64,000 bases of DNA from BJGN01 sp041159865 (GTDB taxonomy: Bacteria; Bacteroidota; Bacteroidia; Chitinophagales; Saprospiraceae): contig JBEAXK010000015.1 in the NCBI GenBank assembly GCA_041159865.1, positions 10,958 to 74,957 on the forward strand. The letters are read 5' to 3'. Positions 27,181-36,484 of the stretch are shown piece after piece. The first letter of the stretch is position 1. The number at the start of each line of letters is the position of its first letter. The notes under the pieces are model-generated. The model had not been told where the DNA came from. It saw only the letters and a list, made by a program, of their open reading frames with translations, and searched no databases. The position numbers and the translations under genes were made by a program.

Positions 27181-28824
27181 TCAAAACTTACTCAATTTCA
27201 AGGATAAACTTTTTCCTGTATTTCCTGATTCTGCCGATTTCTGATATGCCTTTTCGGCTTCTGTTTTCTTATTGACAGACATTAAGGCATCTCCCCAATG
27301 TTCAAAAAACAGGGGTGTACCCCATTTTTCAGATTCGCTAAAGAGTTTTAAAGCCATATCATATTGTTTATCACGGGAGGCAGCATAAGCTTTTGCATGC
27401 ATAACCAATGCTATCTCATCCTTTTCATTTCCCAAAAACTGGCCCATTTCAATATCAGAAAGAACTTCAAGAGCCCAGAAAAAAGCTTTTTTATCTTTTA
27501 CTTTTAATAATGAAAACCTGTTTTTTGCAGCTTCCTTATCTCCTTGTAAGAAGATAGAAAATGCGTTTAAGGCATTTAAATGCAAGGTAAGTTCTTCGTT
27601 TTTGGAACTTTGAAGTAAAGCCTCTTCAATTAAGGGTAAGGCTTCTGATATTTTCCCTTGAAAAACATAACCATAAGCAGCATAAAATGGAACCAAAGGA
27701 TTATTTGGGAAAATGTCCCAGGCAAACATAGCTTCTTTTGCCAGCAAAGCAGAACGTCCATTTTTCCAAAGAAGATTTAAATATTTTTCCCAAACATATA
27801 GAATTGATTCATCTTTTAATATTGCCTGTTTATATTTTAAAATAGCACTATCCACTGAGCCGACCATGCTATAAATGTCAGCTTGAAGAGCCAGAGGTAA
27901 TGCATCAGAAGGATGAGCTTCTTCCATAGCCATACAAAGGCTCAATAATTGTTCCTTCTTCAAGGGATCCTTTGAGATTAGGAGTTGATCTAACTCAGGC
28001 ATCAATCTCAATTTTTTCTTCTCTGTATCTATTTGGTTATCGGAGAAAAATGCCAATAAAGACAAAATAGAATTGGTACCCGAATTATTTTCAAGTTGAT
28101 TCAATTCAAATCTGGCCTGAGCAGCATCGGGTTCTATAGAGAGTAATTGATTTAAAATTTTTACTGCACCATCTGTATCCTTATTTTTGACAAAATAAGC
28201 TGAGGCAAGATAAAAATGATTTGACTCAGAGGGAAACAAGTTAATCAAGTTCAATAATTCCTTTTTTGCTTTAGGAATATTACCAGATTTTTGATATAAA
28301 TCATATTTTTTCAGGATTGTTTCGGGCGTCACCCCCCAAACTAACTCTAAATCGTCTATTACTTTAAGAGCAGCATTCCAGTCGTTCCCCTTTTGGAAGC
28401 AGAAAATCAATTTCTGGTATATTTCTATATTTTTAGGATCTAAGGCAACACAAGACTGCAATACAGGAATGGCAGAATTAAATTGACCATTTTTCAAATA
28501 AACAGAAGCTAGATTTTGTTGAAACCAAATATTATTGGGTGATTTTTTTACAGCTGAAAGGCTATGGAAAGTTGCCTTTTCCCACAAAGCACTATCTTGA
28601 TAAATCAAAGCCAGATAATAATCTGCCAGATCATTATTTGGGTGATCTTTCAATATTTTCTGATAAATAGCAACTGCTTTATCTATATTGAGTATAAATT
28701 TTTCCTTTGCAGCCTCAATCAGCGCCGCTTCCACCAACAAATCATTTGCAGAAACCTGTACAGGCTGTCCCTGAACTGAAAGAATGAACGACAAGAACGA
28801 AAGACAAAACCAAATGATTTTCAT
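27181..28824 (-). CDS. exported TPR-repeat protein
   Basis: A signal peptide (MKIIWFCLSFLSFILSVQGQ) precedes about a dozen tetratricopeptide repeats spanning most of 547 residues, such as NNDLADYYLALIYQDSALWEKA and NEELTLHLNALNAFSIFLQGD. It has no enzymatic motif. The gene lies 4 bp before the DUF4292 lipoprotein and 18 bp after pyk, in the conserved Bacteroidota order TPR-DUF4292-EnvC. A scaffold for cell-envelope proteins is the likeliest role. Confidence 0.83.
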   Translation of the reverse strand: MKIIWFCLSFLSFILSVQGQPVQVSANDLLVEAALIEAAKEKFILNIDKAVAIYQKILKDHPNNDLADYYLALIYQDSALWEKATFHSLSAVKKSPNNIWFQQNLASVYLKNGQFNSAIPVLQSCVALDPKNIEIYQKLIFCFQKGNDWNAALKVIDDLELVWGVTPETILKKYDLYQKSGNIPKAKKELLNLINLFPSESNHFYLASAYFVKNKDTDGAVKILNQLLSIEPDAAQARFELNQLENNSGTNSILSLLAFFSDNQIDTEKKKLRLMPELDQLLISKDPLKKEQLLSLCMAMEEAHPSDALPLALQADIYSMVGSVDSAILKYKQAILKDESILYVWEKYLNLLWKNGRSALLAKEAMFAWDIFPNNPLVPFYAAYGYVFQGKISEALPLIEEALLQSSKNEELTLHLNALNAFSIFLQGDKEAAKNRFSLLKVKDKKAFFWALEVLSDIEMGQFLGNEKDEIALVMHAKAYAASRDKQYDMALKLFSESEKWGTPLFFEHWGDALMSVNKKTEAEKAYQKSAESGNTGKSLSLKLSKF

Positions 28825-28842
28825 GAATTTATTTGATCGTTA

Positions 28843-30282
28843 CTAATCAATAACGGTAATTTTAAGCATGTTAGTACGATGTTTTCTCATCAAAGGCATC
28901 GTTCCAGTGTTCACCACAATATCTCCTTTCTGAACGATTGATTTTGCTTTTAGCAAATCGACCACATCCTGAATGGTGTCATCGGTTGTGGCAAAACGAT
29001 CATAATAAAAACATTCAACCCCCCAGACGAGACTCAAGGTAGCGAGCATATGAATTTTATCACAAAAAATATACGTTTTAATATTGATATCGGGTCTAAA
29101 GCTGGATACTTTGAAGGCGGTATAACCAGAACTCGTCATTCCAATAATTGCTTTTGCTTTGATACTTTCAGCGGTATGAACAGCTTGTTGACAAACGACA
29201 TCAGAAAGGAAGGTACGTGAATTATCAGAAGGAACTGGTCTTTTTTCACCAATTTCAAAAACTTTTTCTGCTTCCTGAATGATTCTGACCATTGCTTCCA
29301 CCACCTTGACCGGATGTCTTCCAACGGAAGTTTCAGCACTTAACATAACGGCATCAGCACCATCAAATACGGCATTTGCTACATCAGTTGCTTCAGCACG
29401 AGTAGGAGAAGGATTCGTTATCATCGAATCCATCATCTGTGTAGCCACAATGACAGGTCTTGACCTTTGGATACACTTTTGGATAATGGTTTTTTGAATA
29501 ACAGGAACCTGTTCAATAGGAATTTCAATACCTAAATCACCTCTCGCCACCATAATAGCATTGGAAGCTTTGATAATTTTATCAATTTTTTCAATGGCTT
29601 CTGGTTTCTCAATTTTGGAGATAATCTTAGCTGGATGATTTTTCGCTTCAATTTTAGCTCTCAACTCTTTGACATCCTTTGCAGACCGAACGAACGAAAG
29701 GGCAATCCAGTTGACGGGCTGTGTGAGAATAAATTCTAAATCGATTAAATCTTTTTCTGGTAAAGAAGGAAGAGATATTTTGGTATTTGGAAGATTTACC
29801 CCTTTGTTAGAGGACAAAACGCCCCCGAAAAGAGTAATCATCCTAACGGTATCTTTAAAATTTGTTTCAATAACTTCAAAGACCAGTTTTCCATCATCAA
29901 CTAGGACTTTTTCACCAACTTTGACATCGGAGGCAAATTCCTGGTAGCTCATATATATTGCTTCTTTTGTGCCTATACATGGTTTATTCACCAAGGTAAT
30001 GACATCCCCTTCAGCTAGTTCAAGTGCATTATTTTCAATTTGGCCAACTCTAAGTTTAGGCCCTTGTAAATCAGCTAAAATACCAATATGATATCCAAAT
30101 TTTTCATTTAATTCGGTAATTCGTTGAATGACTTCAAGATGTTCATTGTGCCGACTGTGTGAAAAATTTAACCGGAAAATATTCACCCCTGCATCGGCCA
30201 GAGCCCGAAGATTTTCAATGGAGCTACAAGCAGGACCGACGGTAGCCACTATTTTTGTGTTTTTGTTAACTTTGTTATGCAT
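28843..30282 (-). CDS. pyk: pyruvate kinase
   Basis: Pyruvate kinase makes ATP and pyruvate from phosphoenolpyruvate at the end of glycolysis. The 479-residue product has all expected blocks: KIVATVGPACSS, FRLNFSHSRHNEH, the active-site segment AKIISKIEKPEAIEKID with its lysine, MVARGDLGIEIP, and ADAVMLSAETSVGRHPV. A C-terminal allosteric domain is present. It is the first gene of a minus-strand run that continues with TPR, DUF4292, envC and hflX, and is divergent from acpP across a 198-bp promoter region. Confidence 0.97.
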   Translation of the reverse strand: MHNKVNKNTKIVATVGPACSSIENLRALADAGVNIFRLNFSHSRHNEHLEVIQRITELNEKFGYHIGILADLQGPKLRVGQIENNALELAEGDVITLVNKPCIGTKEAIYMSYQEFASDVKVGEKVLVDDGKLVFEVIETNFKDTVRMITLFGGVLSSNKGVNLPNTKISLPSLPEKDLIDLEFILTQPVNWIALSFVRSAKDVKELRAKIEAKNHPAKIISKIEKPEAIEKIDKIIKASNAIMVARGDLGIEIPIEQVPVIQKTIIQKCIQRSRPVIVATQMMDSMITNPSPTRAEATDVANAVFDGADAVMLSAETSVGRHPVKVVEAMVRIIQEAEKVFEIGEKRPVPSDNSRTFLSDVVCQQAVHTAESIKAKAIIGMTSSGYTAFKVSSFRPDINIKTYIFCDKIHMLATLSLVWGVECFYYDRFATTDDTIQDVVDLLKAKSIVQKGDIVVNTGTMPLMRKHRTNMLKITVID

Positions 30283-30414
30283 TTTTTTGGGTATATCACA
30301 TTTAACATTTTAATAAATGTAAGGGCGAAATAAGCAATAATATTGCAAAAAGGGGTCAAAATATCCTAAAAAATGAAAGAAAGAATGTATAATAGTAAAA
30401 AAAAAATAAAAAAC

Positions 30415-30446
30415 TTTGATTTTAAAGGTAGTTCTGCTTTACTTTG
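30415..30446 (+). promoter_or_regulatory. Bacteroidota-type promoter of acpP
   Basis: TTTG at 30415-30418 is followed after 20 bases by TTACTTTG (30439-30446), a close match to TAnnTTTG. Transcription would begin near 30453, giving a leader of about 28 bases before acpP. Confidence 0.6.
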
Positions 30447-30480
30447 CACCTTATTTTAATAAACCACTAATAATTTCCCT

Positions 30481-30723
30481 ATGTCTAGCATTGCAGAAAG
30501 AGTAAGCAAGATTATCGTTAAAAATTTGGGAGTTGACGAAGCAGATGTAAATCCTGGTGCAAGTTTCACTGGTGATTTAGGAGCCGATTCTTTGGATACG
30601 GTTGAACTGATTATGGCTTTTGAAAAAGAATTCGAAGTCTCTATTCCAGATGAGCAAGCGGAAAAGATTCAAACTGTTGGCGACGCCGTTAAATATCTAG
30701 AAGATCAGTTAGCTGCAAAGTAA
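30481..30723 (+). CDS. acpP: acyl carrier protein
   Basis: AcpP carries growing acyl chains in fatty acid synthesis. The 80-residue acidic protein has the phosphopantetheine attachment motif GADSLDTVEL with Ser37 as the modified residue. It is immediately upstream of fabF, the usual pairing. A strong hairpin lies between the two genes, which would allow acpP transcripts to exceed those of fabF. Confidence 0.97.
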   Translation: MSSIAERVSKIIVKNLGVDEADVNPGASFTGDLGADSLDTVELIMAFEKEFEVSIPDEQAEKIQTVGDAVKYLEDQLAAK

Positions 30724-30743
30724 TTCTTGTGTAACTAAAGTGC

Positions 30744-30780
30744 AAACCACAAGTCTGTTTTCAAGCAGACTTGTGGTTTT
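30744..30780 (+). terminator. intercistronic hairpin between acpP and fabF
   Basis: A perfect 14-bp stem, AAACCACAAGTCTG with CAGACTTGTGGTTT, encloses an 8-base loop and ends in a short T-run. It resembles a partial terminator or a 3'-end-stabilising hairpin that favours a short, abundant acpP transcript. Confidence 0.75.
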
Positions 30781-30801
30781 TAAAACGATTAAATAGATCA
30801 A

Positions 30802-32055
30802 ATGAAAAGAGTTGTTGTAACAGGTATTGGTGCAATTACACCTGTAGGTAACGATATAAATGCATTTACTTCAAGCCTTCAACAGGGTGTGAGTGGTGCA
30901 AATACAATTACTTTATTTGACCCTGCTCTTTTTAAAACCCGCTTTGCCTGCGAGATTAAAAATTTCACTCCTGAAATGTATATCGACCGCAAAGAAGTTA
31001 GAAGGTTAGATCGTTTTGCACAAATTGCTATTTGTTGTGCGGCTGAAGCTGTCCAACATTCAGGATTAGATTTCGAAAATGATTCCTCATTGAACCATGA
31101 CAGAATTGGGGTAATCTGGGGTTCTGGCATTGGAGGTCTCAGTAGCCTAGAGGAAGAAATCAAGGAGTTTATGAAAGGCGACGGAACTCCAAGGTTTAGT
31201 CCTTTCATGATTCCTAAAATGATTTCTGACATTGCCGCGGGTCATATCTCAATGCGATATGGTCTTCGTGGCATCAATTATGCAACAGTTTCAGCTTGTG
31301 CATCAGCCACACATGCCATCATCAATGCCATGGATGCCATAAGACTGGGTAGAAATGATATCGTTGTTACCGGAGGTTCTGAAGCTACCGTAACTGTTGC
31401 GGGAATGGGAGGATTTAGTGCAATGAAGGCGCTTTCAACAAGAAATGACGACTTTTTAACCGCTTCACGTCCTTTCGATAAAGACCGAGATGGTTTTGTT
31501 CTTGGCGAGGGGGGTGCTTGTATTATTTTAGAATCTTTGGAGCATGCTCAAAAAAGAGGAGCAACCATCCTGGCAGAAATTGCCGGGGGCGGTGCTACGG
31601 CTGATGCCTATCACCTCACCGCGCCCCATCCAGATGGACTCGGTGCCACAAATGTTATGAAAATTGCCCTGCAGGATGCAGGTTTAAATAAAACGGACAT
31701 CGATTATGTCAATGTGCACGGCACTTCTACCCCTCTGGGTGATATCGCCGAAACAAAAGCAATACAGAATGTTTTTGGAGAACATGCCTATAAAATGAAT
31801 ATCAGTTCAACAAAATCAATGACAGGTCACCTCTTGGGTGCTGCTGGTGCTGTTGAATCAGTCGCTTCAATCCTTTCCATTATTCATAAGTTCGTTCCTC
31901 CAACGATTAATCATTTTACAGATGATCCAGAATTAGATGCAAAACTTAACTTTACTTTTAATGAAGCTCAAGAAAGAGAAGTTAAAGCAGCGCTGAGTAA
32001 TACTTTCGGATTTGGAGGTCATAATGCATGTGTTATCTTTAAAAAATTTGCATAA
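30802..32055 (+). CDS. fabF: beta-ketoacyl-ACP synthase II
   Basis: FabF condenses malonyl-ACP with acyl-ACP in chain elongation. The catalytic triad is intact: Cys166 in VSACASATHA, His306 in NVHGTSTPLGD and His343 in TGHLLGAAG. Length (417 residues) is typical of FabF rather than FabH. It lies between acpP and rnc, the common order acpP-fabF-rnc, and the rnc start follows 11 bp after its stop. Confidence 0.97.
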   Translation: MKRVVVTGIGAITPVGNDINAFTSSLQQGVSGANTITLFDPALFKTRFACEIKNFTPEMYIDRKEVRRLDRFAQIAICCAAEAVQHSGLDFENDSSLNHDRIGVIWGSGIGGLSSLEEEIKEFMKGDGTPRFSPFMIPKMISDIAAGHISMRYGLRGINYATVSACASATHAIINAMDAIRLGRNDIVVTGGSEATVTVAGMGGFSAMKALSTRNDDFLTASRPFDKDRDGFVLGEGGACIILESLEHAQKRGATILAEIAGGGATADAYHLTAPHPDGLGATNVMKIALQDAGLNKTDIDYVNVHGTSTPLGDIAETKAIQNVFGEHAYKMNISSTKSMTGHLLGAAGAVESVASILSIIHKFVPPTINHFTDDPELDAKLNFTFNEAQEREVKAALSNTFGFGGHNACVIFKKFA

Positions 32056-32066
32056 CCAATTGTCTT

Positions 32067-32810
32067 TTGCGCTTACTATTCAAATTATTTAACTTTTATC
32101 TTTCTAAAGACAAATATTTCGCCAGGCGCATGTATGATGTCCTCGGATTTATTCCGGGTAATATTTCTATTTATAAATTAGCTTTTTCTCATAAATCCTC
32201 TCAAAATGAGAAGTCCCTTCTTTCTCAAAATAATGAACGTTTAGAATATTTAGGTGATGCGGTTCTTGGAACGATTGTCGCAGAGTATTTATTTAAGAAA
32301 TATCCCGACAGCAATGAGGGTTTCTTAACTAAAATGCGATCTAAGATTGTTAAAAGAAAAACGCTCAATCGAATCGGTGATAAAATGGAGCTCGATGGGG
32401 TTTTACAGGAATTTAACAATACTAGACTTAGTCGCTCCATGCTTGGCAATGCCGTGGAAGCTCTCGTCGGTGCCATTTATTTAGATGCAGGCTACACCTT
32501 TACCCATAAATACATTGTTGAAAATATTTTACGCCGTTATCTTGACATTCATGAATTGGAAAATTATGATGATAATTATAAAAGCCAACTTCTCGAATGG
32601 TGCCAGAAACATGGTAAAACAATCTCATATAAACTTATTTCAAGGTATAAATTTGAAAAAAGAGATCGCTTTAAAGTCGGTGTCTTTGTAAATAATCAAC
32701 GAATTGCTACGTCTGACGACTTCAATAAGAAAAGTGCAGAACAATCCGCTTCTGAAAGAGCGATGATTGAATTAGGCATTCTTTCGGAAGAAGAAGATGA
32801 TGATGATTGA
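32067..32810 (+). CDS. rnc: ribonuclease III
   Basis: RNase III cuts double-stranded RNA in rRNA and mRNA maturation. The signature is ERLEYLGDAVLG, with a second acidic metal ligand cluster in GNAVEALVGAIYLDAG, followed by a C-terminal dsRNA-binding domain (YKSQLLEWCQKHG to SASERAMIELG). The start is TTG at 32067. A later ATG at 32130 would delete the KDKYF and LGF region that Bacteroidota members share, so TTG is preferred. The protein ends in an acidic tail EEEDDDD. Confidence 0.94.
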   Translation: MRLLFKLFNFYLSKDKYFARRMYDVLGFIPGNISIYKLAFSHKSSQNEKSLLSQNNERLEYLGDAVLGTIVAEYLFKKYPDSNEGFLTKMRSKIVKRKTLNRIGDKMELDGVLQEFNNTRLSRSMLGNAVEALVGAIYLDAGYTFTHKYIVENILRRYLDIHELENYDDNYKSQLLEWCQKHGKTISYKLISRYKFEKRDRFKVGVFVNNQRIATSDDFNKKSAEQSASERAMIELGILSEEEDDDD

Positions 32811-32827
32811 TTTTCTTTAAATAATAC

Positions 32828-34114
32828 ATGTCCTTACTACCTTATTGGGAGGAAATTGAAAAATTATCCCCCGATCCTGCTACGCTCGAACGTTGTTATC
32901 GCTTAGCATCTAAACGGTACTTAAAAGATATTGGCGTTTGTGAACCTTTTATATGGGGCAAAATAAAAACTTCAGGTGCTGCTTTCTATCAGGTGTGTTG
33001 GCAACTGAATACACTAACCTCTGCTTCCAATTCTCCTATCCAATCAAAACCTGACAAATACGCCCTTGCGCTAGCTTTTTACTATTGCAAAAATACGCAA
33101 GCATTTACCCACTATGAAGAAATACCCCAGTGGGTAACGCAATATGTTTCAAAAAAACCCTTAAGCGAGACTGAATCCTCAGAAAAGGAAGCAGAAAATC
33201 AACGCCTCAGGGAGAAAAATCAGCTAAAAAGACAGGAAGAAATGTTACAGGGTTGTTTAATTCTGACGCTTTGGATAGAAGACAGTTTACGTATGGGTTT
33301 GGCAAGGTTGAGAGAACAACCCTTTTCCTATTGGGAGTCTATTTTTTCCCGCTTAAATGATTTTAAGCTAAACGGAATCGCTTCACGATTACTTCCCCTA
33401 TTTTACCATCGAAATGAGGAAGACTGGATTCAAGTATCCATCAAACAATTTGGAGAAATTATTCTTTTTTGTGAAGCTTTTCAAAAATGGGACGAATTTA
33501 GCCCTGAAAATCAACAAGACCTTTTGATTTATGGCGGGGCTACCATTAAAAAAGAGGCTGTTTTAAGCGAACCCACATATAAGGATGAATGGTTCGTTTG
33601 TTCCATCACATACGAAAGGATAAGTAACGATTTAAACGCTCGTATTATATGGCTTTGGGGAATTAACACAAATCGATTTGCTCAGCTAATTTCTTACAGC
33701 TGGCGGGGTGAAAAATGGGAAAATCATTTTGAACTTCATACTTCAGTAAAAGGAAACCTACACTACTACCCTTCAGGTTTTCCACAAAGAGCAATTTTAC
33801 AGTCTACTGAAGATAATTACCCTAAAAATTCCTCCTTTCCAGAAGGATACAAAGACTGGGCTTCTTTTTTTGATTCCTATCGAATTGCCTATAAACAAAA
33901 TTTTCTACTGGAAGATTTCCCTGGTATTTTGCAAAACATAAAGGTACTTCCTGAGGAATCGTCCTATTTGCAGGACAATAAAGGCTCAAAAGTAGTGTTA
34001 TCACCATCTTATGATGAAAAATGGGAACTCATTGCTTTGAGCCAAAATAAACCAATTTCCGTTTTTGGAACTTGGAACGGCCAGTATTTCACACCCAAAA
34101 GTTATTTCCTGTAA
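32828..34114 (+). CDS. SWIM-zinc-finger-family-like protein with all presumed zinc ligands substituted
   Basis: This 428-residue protein is not obvious, but it follows the order of the SWIM proteins encoded with MoxR ATPases and VWA proteins. LSPDPATL lies near the start, then WGKIKTSGAAFYQV. Next comes the stretch where CxCP...CKH is expected, then IPQWVTQYV and the hallmark LTLWIEDSLRMGLARLREQP...WESIFSRLND...ASRL region. In place of the ligands I read Ser65, Ser67, Asp76 and Tyr78 (SASNSPIQSKPDKY), so zinc binding looks lost. No MoxR or VWA gene is nearby. Assignment is by remembered pattern and needs a profile search. It starts 17 bp after rnc. Confidence 0.55.
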   Translation: MSLLPYWEEIEKLSPDPATLERCYRLASKRYLKDIGVCEPFIWGKIKTSGAAFYQVCWQLNTLTSASNSPIQSKPDKYALALAFYYCKNTQAFTHYEEIPQWVTQYVSKKPLSETESSEKEAENQRLREKNQLKRQEEMLQGCLILTLWIEDSLRMGLARLREQPFSYWESIFSRLNDFKLNGIASRLLPLFYHRNEEDWIQVSIKQFGEIILFCEAFQKWDEFSPENQQDLLIYGGATIKKEAVLSEPTYKDEWFVCSITYERISNDLNARIIWLWGINTNRFAQLISYSWRGEKWENHFELHTSVKGNLHYYPSGFPQRAILQSTEDNYPKNSSFPEGYKDWASFFDSYRIAYKQNFLLEDFPGILQNIKVLPEESSYLQDNKGSKVVLSPSYDEKWELIALSQNKPISVFGTWNGQYFTPKSYFL

Positions 34115-34116
34115 TA

Positions 34117-34533
34117 CTACTGTTTGACTCTTTCAGCAGCGTAAACAAAATAAGGGGTATCTCCTTGCCAGGGCATCGCTTTTAATTTTTCTTTGTAATA
34201 TAACTTAACGGGAACTCCTTGCAGGGAATCAAGCGTTTTATATACTTGTTTATTCCTGACAGAGAAATCCCAGTTGGTAGAAATAAAACCTTGTTTCGTT
34301 TGAGCCATACCCGCAATGCCTAAGGTACCTTCATAGGTTTTAAAAATATACCCCTTTTTAGTAATTTTAACCAAATAACCTGAACGGGTACCGTTACTAT
34401 AAGTAAAATTACAGATAACCAGGTAGCTGATAAAGCCGAAAAGGATAAACCCCGCGACATATAGAAAAAACTTCTTCACTCTGTTTCCAATATTTTTTAC
34501 GCCATCTTTGACCATTTCCTTGTATTCACTCAT
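34117..34533 (-). CDS. small single-pass membrane protein, unknown function
   Basis: From the ATG at 34533 the product is 138 residues: a charged amphipathic N-terminus (MSEYKEMVKDGVKNIGNRV), one membrane helix (FFLYVAGFILFGFISYLVI) and a soluble C-terminal domain containing GYLVKITKKGYIFKTYEGTL. Similar Bacteroidota proteins are sometimes mislabelled 6-phosphogluconate dehydrogenase; nothing here supports that enzyme. A longer frame from 34584 would overlap the acyl-CoA dehydrogenase stop codon; the chosen start leaves an 11-bp gap. Probably co-transcribed with that gene. Confidence 0.7.
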   Translation of the reverse strand: MSEYKEMVKDGVKNIGNRVKKFFLYVAGFILFGFISYLVICNFTYSNGTRSGYLVKITKKGYIFKTYEGTLGIAGMAQTKQGFISTNWDFSVRNKQVYKTLDSLQGVPVKLYYKEKLKAMPWQGDTPYFVYAAERVKQ

Positions 34534-34544
34534 AAGAATTAATT

Positions 34545-36350
34545 TTAAGCATTTAGAACATATCCATTTGCCAAAATTAAACAATCTGCGATAATTCTTC
34601 TCGCTTCTTTAACAGGTTGGACCGGATATTTTGAAAACCTTTTAATACCCATTAGAAATGTTTTCAATAAATCCCCTTCCGAAAAAGAAGACAAGGCATC
34701 AGTTGCATTTTTTTGCATCCTAAAAGAAGCGTCATGAAGGAATACTTTTAAAATAGCATCATATACAGACTGACTAATCTGTTTATTTTCTTTATGAGAG
34801 AGTTTTTCAACTCGCAATAAGGTAGATTCTGCCAAAAACAAATCGGTTAGCATATCGGAGAGGTTAAATAATATTTCCTGCTCTTCCTTCAAATTAATTT
34901 TACCATCCATCTGTGACTTCGCAGCTGCACCCGCAACCATAAGCAAGATTTTTTTGAAATCTGTAATGGCTTTCTTTTCTTCCGCATAAGGACCAGATAA
35001 ATTTTCCATAACTGGCATGGAAGCCAGTTCTTTTTGAACAGCCCAAGCAGGTCCAACCAAATCTAACTCACCTTTCAAGGCACGCTTGAAAAGTTGGTCA
35101 ATCATCAACATTCTATTGATTTCATTGGTACCCTCATAAATTCTGTTGATCCTGGAATCCCGATAACCTCTTGCTGCTGTCCCTTCTTCAGAGAATCCCA
35201 TACCCCCATGAATTTGTAAGGTTTCATCCACTACATAATCAACTACCTCCGAACCCACAATTTTAAGAATAGAACATTCAATAGCATATTCCTCCGCCCC
35301 TTCCAGTTTTGCTTTCGCAAAAGGAACACCTTCAGAAGCAAGTTGCTCCCTCTTTTTTTGTAATAAATGAGAAACCCTGTATAATGCACTTTGACCCGTA
35401 AAAATACGAATCGCCTGTTCTCCAATTTTGTATTTTACGGCGCCAAAATGAGAGATAGGTTGGCCAAACTGAACTCTTTCATTAGCATATTTTATGGCGG
35501 TATCCGCACTTCCTTGAGCACCACCTAAACATAAAGCACCCAATTTATATCGACCAATATTTAAGACATTAAAAGCAATTAAATGCCCTTTACCTATTTC
35601 ACCTAATAAATTATGAACTGGAACGGCTACATTTTCAAAAAACACTTGTCTGGTGGAAGAACCTTTAATACCCATTTTTTCTTCCTCCTCTCCAAAAGTT
35701 AATCCAGGGCTATTTCTCTCCACAATGAACCCAGTAAATTTCTCTCCCCCAATTTTGGCAAAAACAATGAAAATATCGGCAAAACCTGCGTTGGAAATCC
35801 ACATTTTTTGACCATTCAATATATATTTTGTTCCATCTTCAGTCAAATCAGCTCTTGTTTTAGCTGCCAATGCATCGGAGCCAGAGCCTGGTTCGGTTAA
35901 ACAGTAAGAAGCCTTTAGCTCACCTGCAATAAGACGAGGAAGATAATGTGATTTCTGTTCCTCCGTACCAAAATATAAAATGGGCAACATGCCTATCCCA
36001 ATATGAGCAGCATAAGCAACCGTGAAAGACCCAGATGGTCCCATTACCTCACTAATCAAGGTATTAGTATGATTATCAAAATCTAAGCCTCCATATTCTG
36101 CCGGCATGTGAGTACCTAAAAAACCAAGGTCAGCAAACTTTCCGAGAACCTCCAATAAGGTATTGTCTTCTTGTTTATCAATTTTTTTCGCATTCGGCAA
36201 AACTTCCTGAACGAGAAAATCATAAGCCGTCTGACGTATCATTTTTTGCTCCTCATTGAAATCCTCCGGAATAAAAATATCGTCAATCGTGCTTTCCTTA
36301 AGTAGAAATTCACCCCCTTTTAAATGTGACCTAACGGCTGCAGCTTCCAT
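34545..36350 (-). CDS. acyl-CoA dehydrogenase
   Basis: This FAD flavoprotein oxidises acyl-CoA to enoyl-CoA. It has the family landmarks: N-terminal helical domain with EQKMIRQTAYDF, mid-domain CLTEPGSGSDA and WISNAG, and C-terminal QFGQPISHFGAVK, IHGGMGFSEEG and YRDSRINRIYEGTNEINR. At about 601 residues it is longer than short-chain members (380-400) because of a roughly 190-residue C-terminal extension, like VLCAD/ACAD9-type or Bacillus FadE-type enzymes. I chose ATG 36350 (MEAAAVRSHLKGGEFLLKE) over 36392. A 16-nt dyad lies just upstream of this start. Confidence 0.92.
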   Translation of the reverse strand: MEAAAVRSHLKGGEFLLKESTIDDIFIPEDFNEEQKMIRQTAYDFLVQEVLPNAKKIDKQEDNTLLEVLGKFADLGFLGTHMPAEYGGLDFDNHTNTLISEVMGPSGSFTVAYAAHIGIGMLPILYFGTEEQKSHYLPRLIAGELKASYCLTEPGSGSDALAAKTRADLTEDGTKYILNGQKMWISNAGFADIFIVFAKIGGEKFTGFIVERNSPGLTFGEEEEKMGIKGSSTRQVFFENVAVPVHNLLGEIGKGHLIAFNVLNIGRYKLGALCLGGAQGSADTAIKYANERVQFGQPISHFGAVKYKIGEQAIRIFTGQSALYRVSHLLQKKREQLASEGVPFAKAKLEGAEEYAIECSILKIVGSEVVDYVVDETLQIHGGMGFSEEGTAARGYRDSRINRIYEGTNEINRMLMIDQLFKRALKGELDLVGPAWAVQKELASMPVMENLSGPYAEEKKAITDFKKILLMVAGAAAKSQMDGKINLKEEQEILFNLSDMLTDLFLAESTLLRVEKLSHKENKQISQSVYDAILKVFLHDASFRMQKNATDALSSFSEGDLLKTFLMGIKRFSKYPVQPVKEARRIIADCLILANGYVLNA

Positions 36351-36362
36351 AATTTTATTTTT

Positions 36363-36378
36363 TAGCGAATTTTCGCTA
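36363..36378. promoter_or_regulatory. dyad just upstream of the acyl-CoA dehydrogenase start
   Basis: TAGCGAA and TTCGCTA flank two T residues, 13 bp upstream of the chosen minus-strand start at 36350. It could be an operator or a hairpin over the ribosome-binding region. Confidence 0.35.
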
Positions 36379-36408
36379 CAATAATACAACAAAAATGAAA
36401 ATATAAAA

Positions 36409-36476
36409 GTTTAAGAAATAAAAAAGATGAAATTAATTAAACCTAATTCAATCTATTTTAATTTAATTTCTTAAAC
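36409..36476. repeat. 11-bp perfect inverted repeat between divergent genes
   Basis: GTTTAAGAAAT (36409-36419) and ATTTCTTAAAC (36466-36476) are exact reverse complements 46 bp apart, between the acyl-CoA dehydrogenase and the DUF2141 gene. They may be paired binding sites for one regulator; both are AT-rich, so chance cannot be excluded. Confidence 0.35.
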
Positions 36477-36484
36477 GTTTTCAA

